From Gaiellasilicea sp963850995 (GTDB lineage Bacteria; Actinomycetota; Thermoleophilia; Gaiellales; Gaiellaceae), in contig CAWKNQ010000004.1 of assembly GCA_963850995.1 (NCBI GenBank), positions 310,001 to 374,000 of the forward strand: a DNA stretch of 64,000 bases. The letters run 5' to 3'. A program made the position numbers and the translations under genes. The notes under the pieces are model-generated. The model was not told the DNA's origin, made no database searches, and was given only the letters and a program-made list of their open reading frames with translations. Position 1 is the stretch's first letter; every line of letters begins with the position of its first letter. Positions 63,092-64,000 of this stretch are shown here, one piece after another.

Positions 63092-63715
63092 ATGGACCTG
63101 GACGCTGTCGAGATCCGGGTACTCGGCTGCCTGATCGAGAAGCAGCGGACGACGCCTGACACCTATCCGCTCTCGCTGAACGGGCTCCGCCTCGCCTGCA
63201 ACCAGGCCACGAACCGCGACCCGGTGGTCGACTACGACGACGCGACGATCCGGGCCGCGATCGACCGGCTCTCCCGCCGCGGCTGGGTGCGGCTTGCGAG
63301 CGGCCCAGGGAGCCGCGTCGCCAAGTACCGCCACCTCCTCGACGAGGCGCTCGGGCGGGTGCCGTCGCAGATCGCGCTGCTCGCCGTGTTGATGCTGCGC
63401 GGGCCGCAGACGCCCGGCGAGCTGAAGATGCGGGTCGAGCGCCTGTACCCGTACGGCTCGATCGAGGACGTGCAGCAAACGCTCGACGCGCTGGCCGAGC
63501 ACGAGCTGGTGGAACGGCTGCCGCGCCGCCCCGGGCAGAGCCAGGATCGCTGGCGGCAGCTCCTCGGCGGCGAGGACGGCGGCGGCGACGGCGGCGAGCC
63601 CGTGCGTTCGACAAACGGCGAAAGTGTTGTTCCAACACAATCTCCGCTCGAAGAGCGCGTCGCCCGCCTCGAAGAGCAGGTCGCCGAGCTGCAGCGCGCC
63701 CTCGCCGAGCAGTGA
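63092..63715 (+). CDS. yceH: YceH family (DUF480) winged-helix protein
   Basis: 207 residues. Two winged-helix domains: VEIRVLGCLIEKQRTTPDTYPLSLNGLRLACNQATNRDPVVDY (family signature) and LALLAVLMLRGPQTPGELKMRVERLY-like second half with LVERLPRRPGQSQDRW. The usual family ends near here; this copy has a Gly-rich linker followed by the 37-nt repeat (VRSTNGESVVPTQSP) and a C-terminal coiled coil (EERVARLEEQVAELQRAL). Function in bacteria is poorly known. Overlaps the next gene (GTGA). Confidence 0.88.
   Translation: MDLDAVEIRVLGCLIEKQRTTPDTYPLSLNGLRLACNQATNRDPVVDYDDATIRAAIDRLSRRGWVRLASGPGSRVAKYRHLLDEALGRVPSQIALLAVLMLRGPQTPGELKMRVERLYPYGSIEDVQQTLDALAEHELVERLPRRPGQSQDRWRQLLGGEDGGGDGGEPVRSTNGESVVPTQSPLEERVARLEEQVAELQRALAEQ
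63604..63640 (+). repeat. 37-nt repeat, copy 2, in frame in YceH linker
   Basis: 33 of 37 bases match 32313-32349; the second hairpin is perfect here (GTGTTG-TTC-CAACAC). It is translated in the same frame as copy 1, giving RSTNGESVVPTQS between the DUF480 domains and the coiled coil. Confidence 0.7.
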
Positions 63716-64000
63716 TCGTCGCCGATCCCTGGTACGACTACATCGCCATCCCGGTCGCGCCGCTCGTGCTGCTCCTTCAGGTGGGCACGCTCTTCCTGCG
63801 GGAGCGGTGGATGCGGTGGGCCGGCGGGATCGCCTGCTCGGCGACGATCGTCGCGATGTTCGGGTACGTCGCCTCGGTCGAGCTGGCGCCTGACGAAGGC
63901 GCGAACATCGGCGCCGGAATCATGCTCCTCTGGAGCGCGATCTCGGTGCTGCTCCTGGGCGCGCTCGCGCTCGGGGAGCTTGCGCGCTTCGCCGTTCGGC
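63712..64000 (+). CDS. small membrane protein, 3' end outside window
   Basis: 96 codons visible from GTG 63712, overlapping the yceH stop. VADPWYDYIAIPVAPLVLLLQVGTLFLRERWMRWAGGIACSATIVAMFGYVASVELAP followed by another hydrophobic run (IMLLWSAISVLLLGALALGELA) gives about three membrane spans. No family was recognised. Confidence 0.65.
   Translation, partial: MIVADPWYDYIAIPVAPLVLLLQVGTLFLRERWMRWAGGIACSATIVAMFGYVASVELAPDEGANIGAGIMLLWSAISVLLLGALALGELARFAVR

Noticed and set aside
63604..63715. YceH C-terminal tail as a separate small gene
   Set aside because: The frame is continuous with DUF480 and the repeat is in frame; there is no internal start with a ribosome binding site.

Overview
The window is a dense, high-GC stretch of bacterial chromosome. 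Gene content points to a deep-branching actinobacterium, most likely Thermoleophilia (Gaiellales/Solirubrobacterales type). The evidence is the FHA/PstP/FtsW/PbpA/PknB envelope cluster, an ANTAR-type response regulator with an HWE-like kinase, SufS-SufU, a P-II/Amt pair, GltB and a short glutamine synthetase. No rRNA, tRNA, prophage, insertion sequence with transposase or CRISPR array was found.

Layout. 1-5566: pentose-phosphate/glycolysis genes. A minus-strand operon rpiB-tal-pgi-gnd lies divergent from tkt; a 164-bp fold-back element sits between pgi and gnd. 5591-13471: an ABC-F ATPase, an ECF sigma factor with a DUF4349 membrane partner, a four-gene signalling operon (PdtaS-like kinase, ANTAR regulator, SnoaL-like protein, GAF histidine kinase) and a PRC-barrel protein. 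13472-24531: nitrogen assimilation (glnA, glnB-amt, gltB) interleaved with a major facilitator gene and an ABC exporter. Terminator-like hairpins lie just upstream of glnA and glnB. 24789-31397: a SIMPL protein, argG-argH with two palindromes resembling ARG boxes, a rhodanese, DUF2199, HNH, DUF4446 and a membrane protein. 31483-42632: Ser/Thr kinase and peptidoglycan control cluster (kinase, fhaA, fhaB, pstP, ftsW/rodA, pbpA, pknB, ddl, second kinase). 42640-47772: aminotransferase, pdxH, CBS protein, DUF4015 glycosidase-like protein, dcd, epimerase. 47882-48128: an unassigned small minus-strand transcription unit. 48158-64000: M28 peptidase, sufS-sufU-Rieske, LON-domain protein, methyltransferase, EttA-type ABC-F, secreted propeller/RTX protein, lipoproteins, M6 protease, DHA2 transporter, FAD oxidase, YceH and a partial membrane gene.

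Two features run through the whole window. First, at least eleven conserved genes (tal, rpiB, tkt, ABC-F, histidine kinase, argH twice, rhodanese, pbpA, a kinase twice, sufU, M6 protease twice) carry single-base frameshifts. Thirteen fit one extra base and one fits a lost base; coding on both sides is intact. Sequence or assembly error is the likely cause, so the genes are annotated as whole CDSs with the shift noted. Second, there are several palindromic elements. The most striking is a 150-nt element present twice (33062-33211 and 52268-52417) that folds as a three-way junction, with compensatory base changes in all five helices. A 37-nt repeat is also inserted in the same reading frame in two unrelated proteins.
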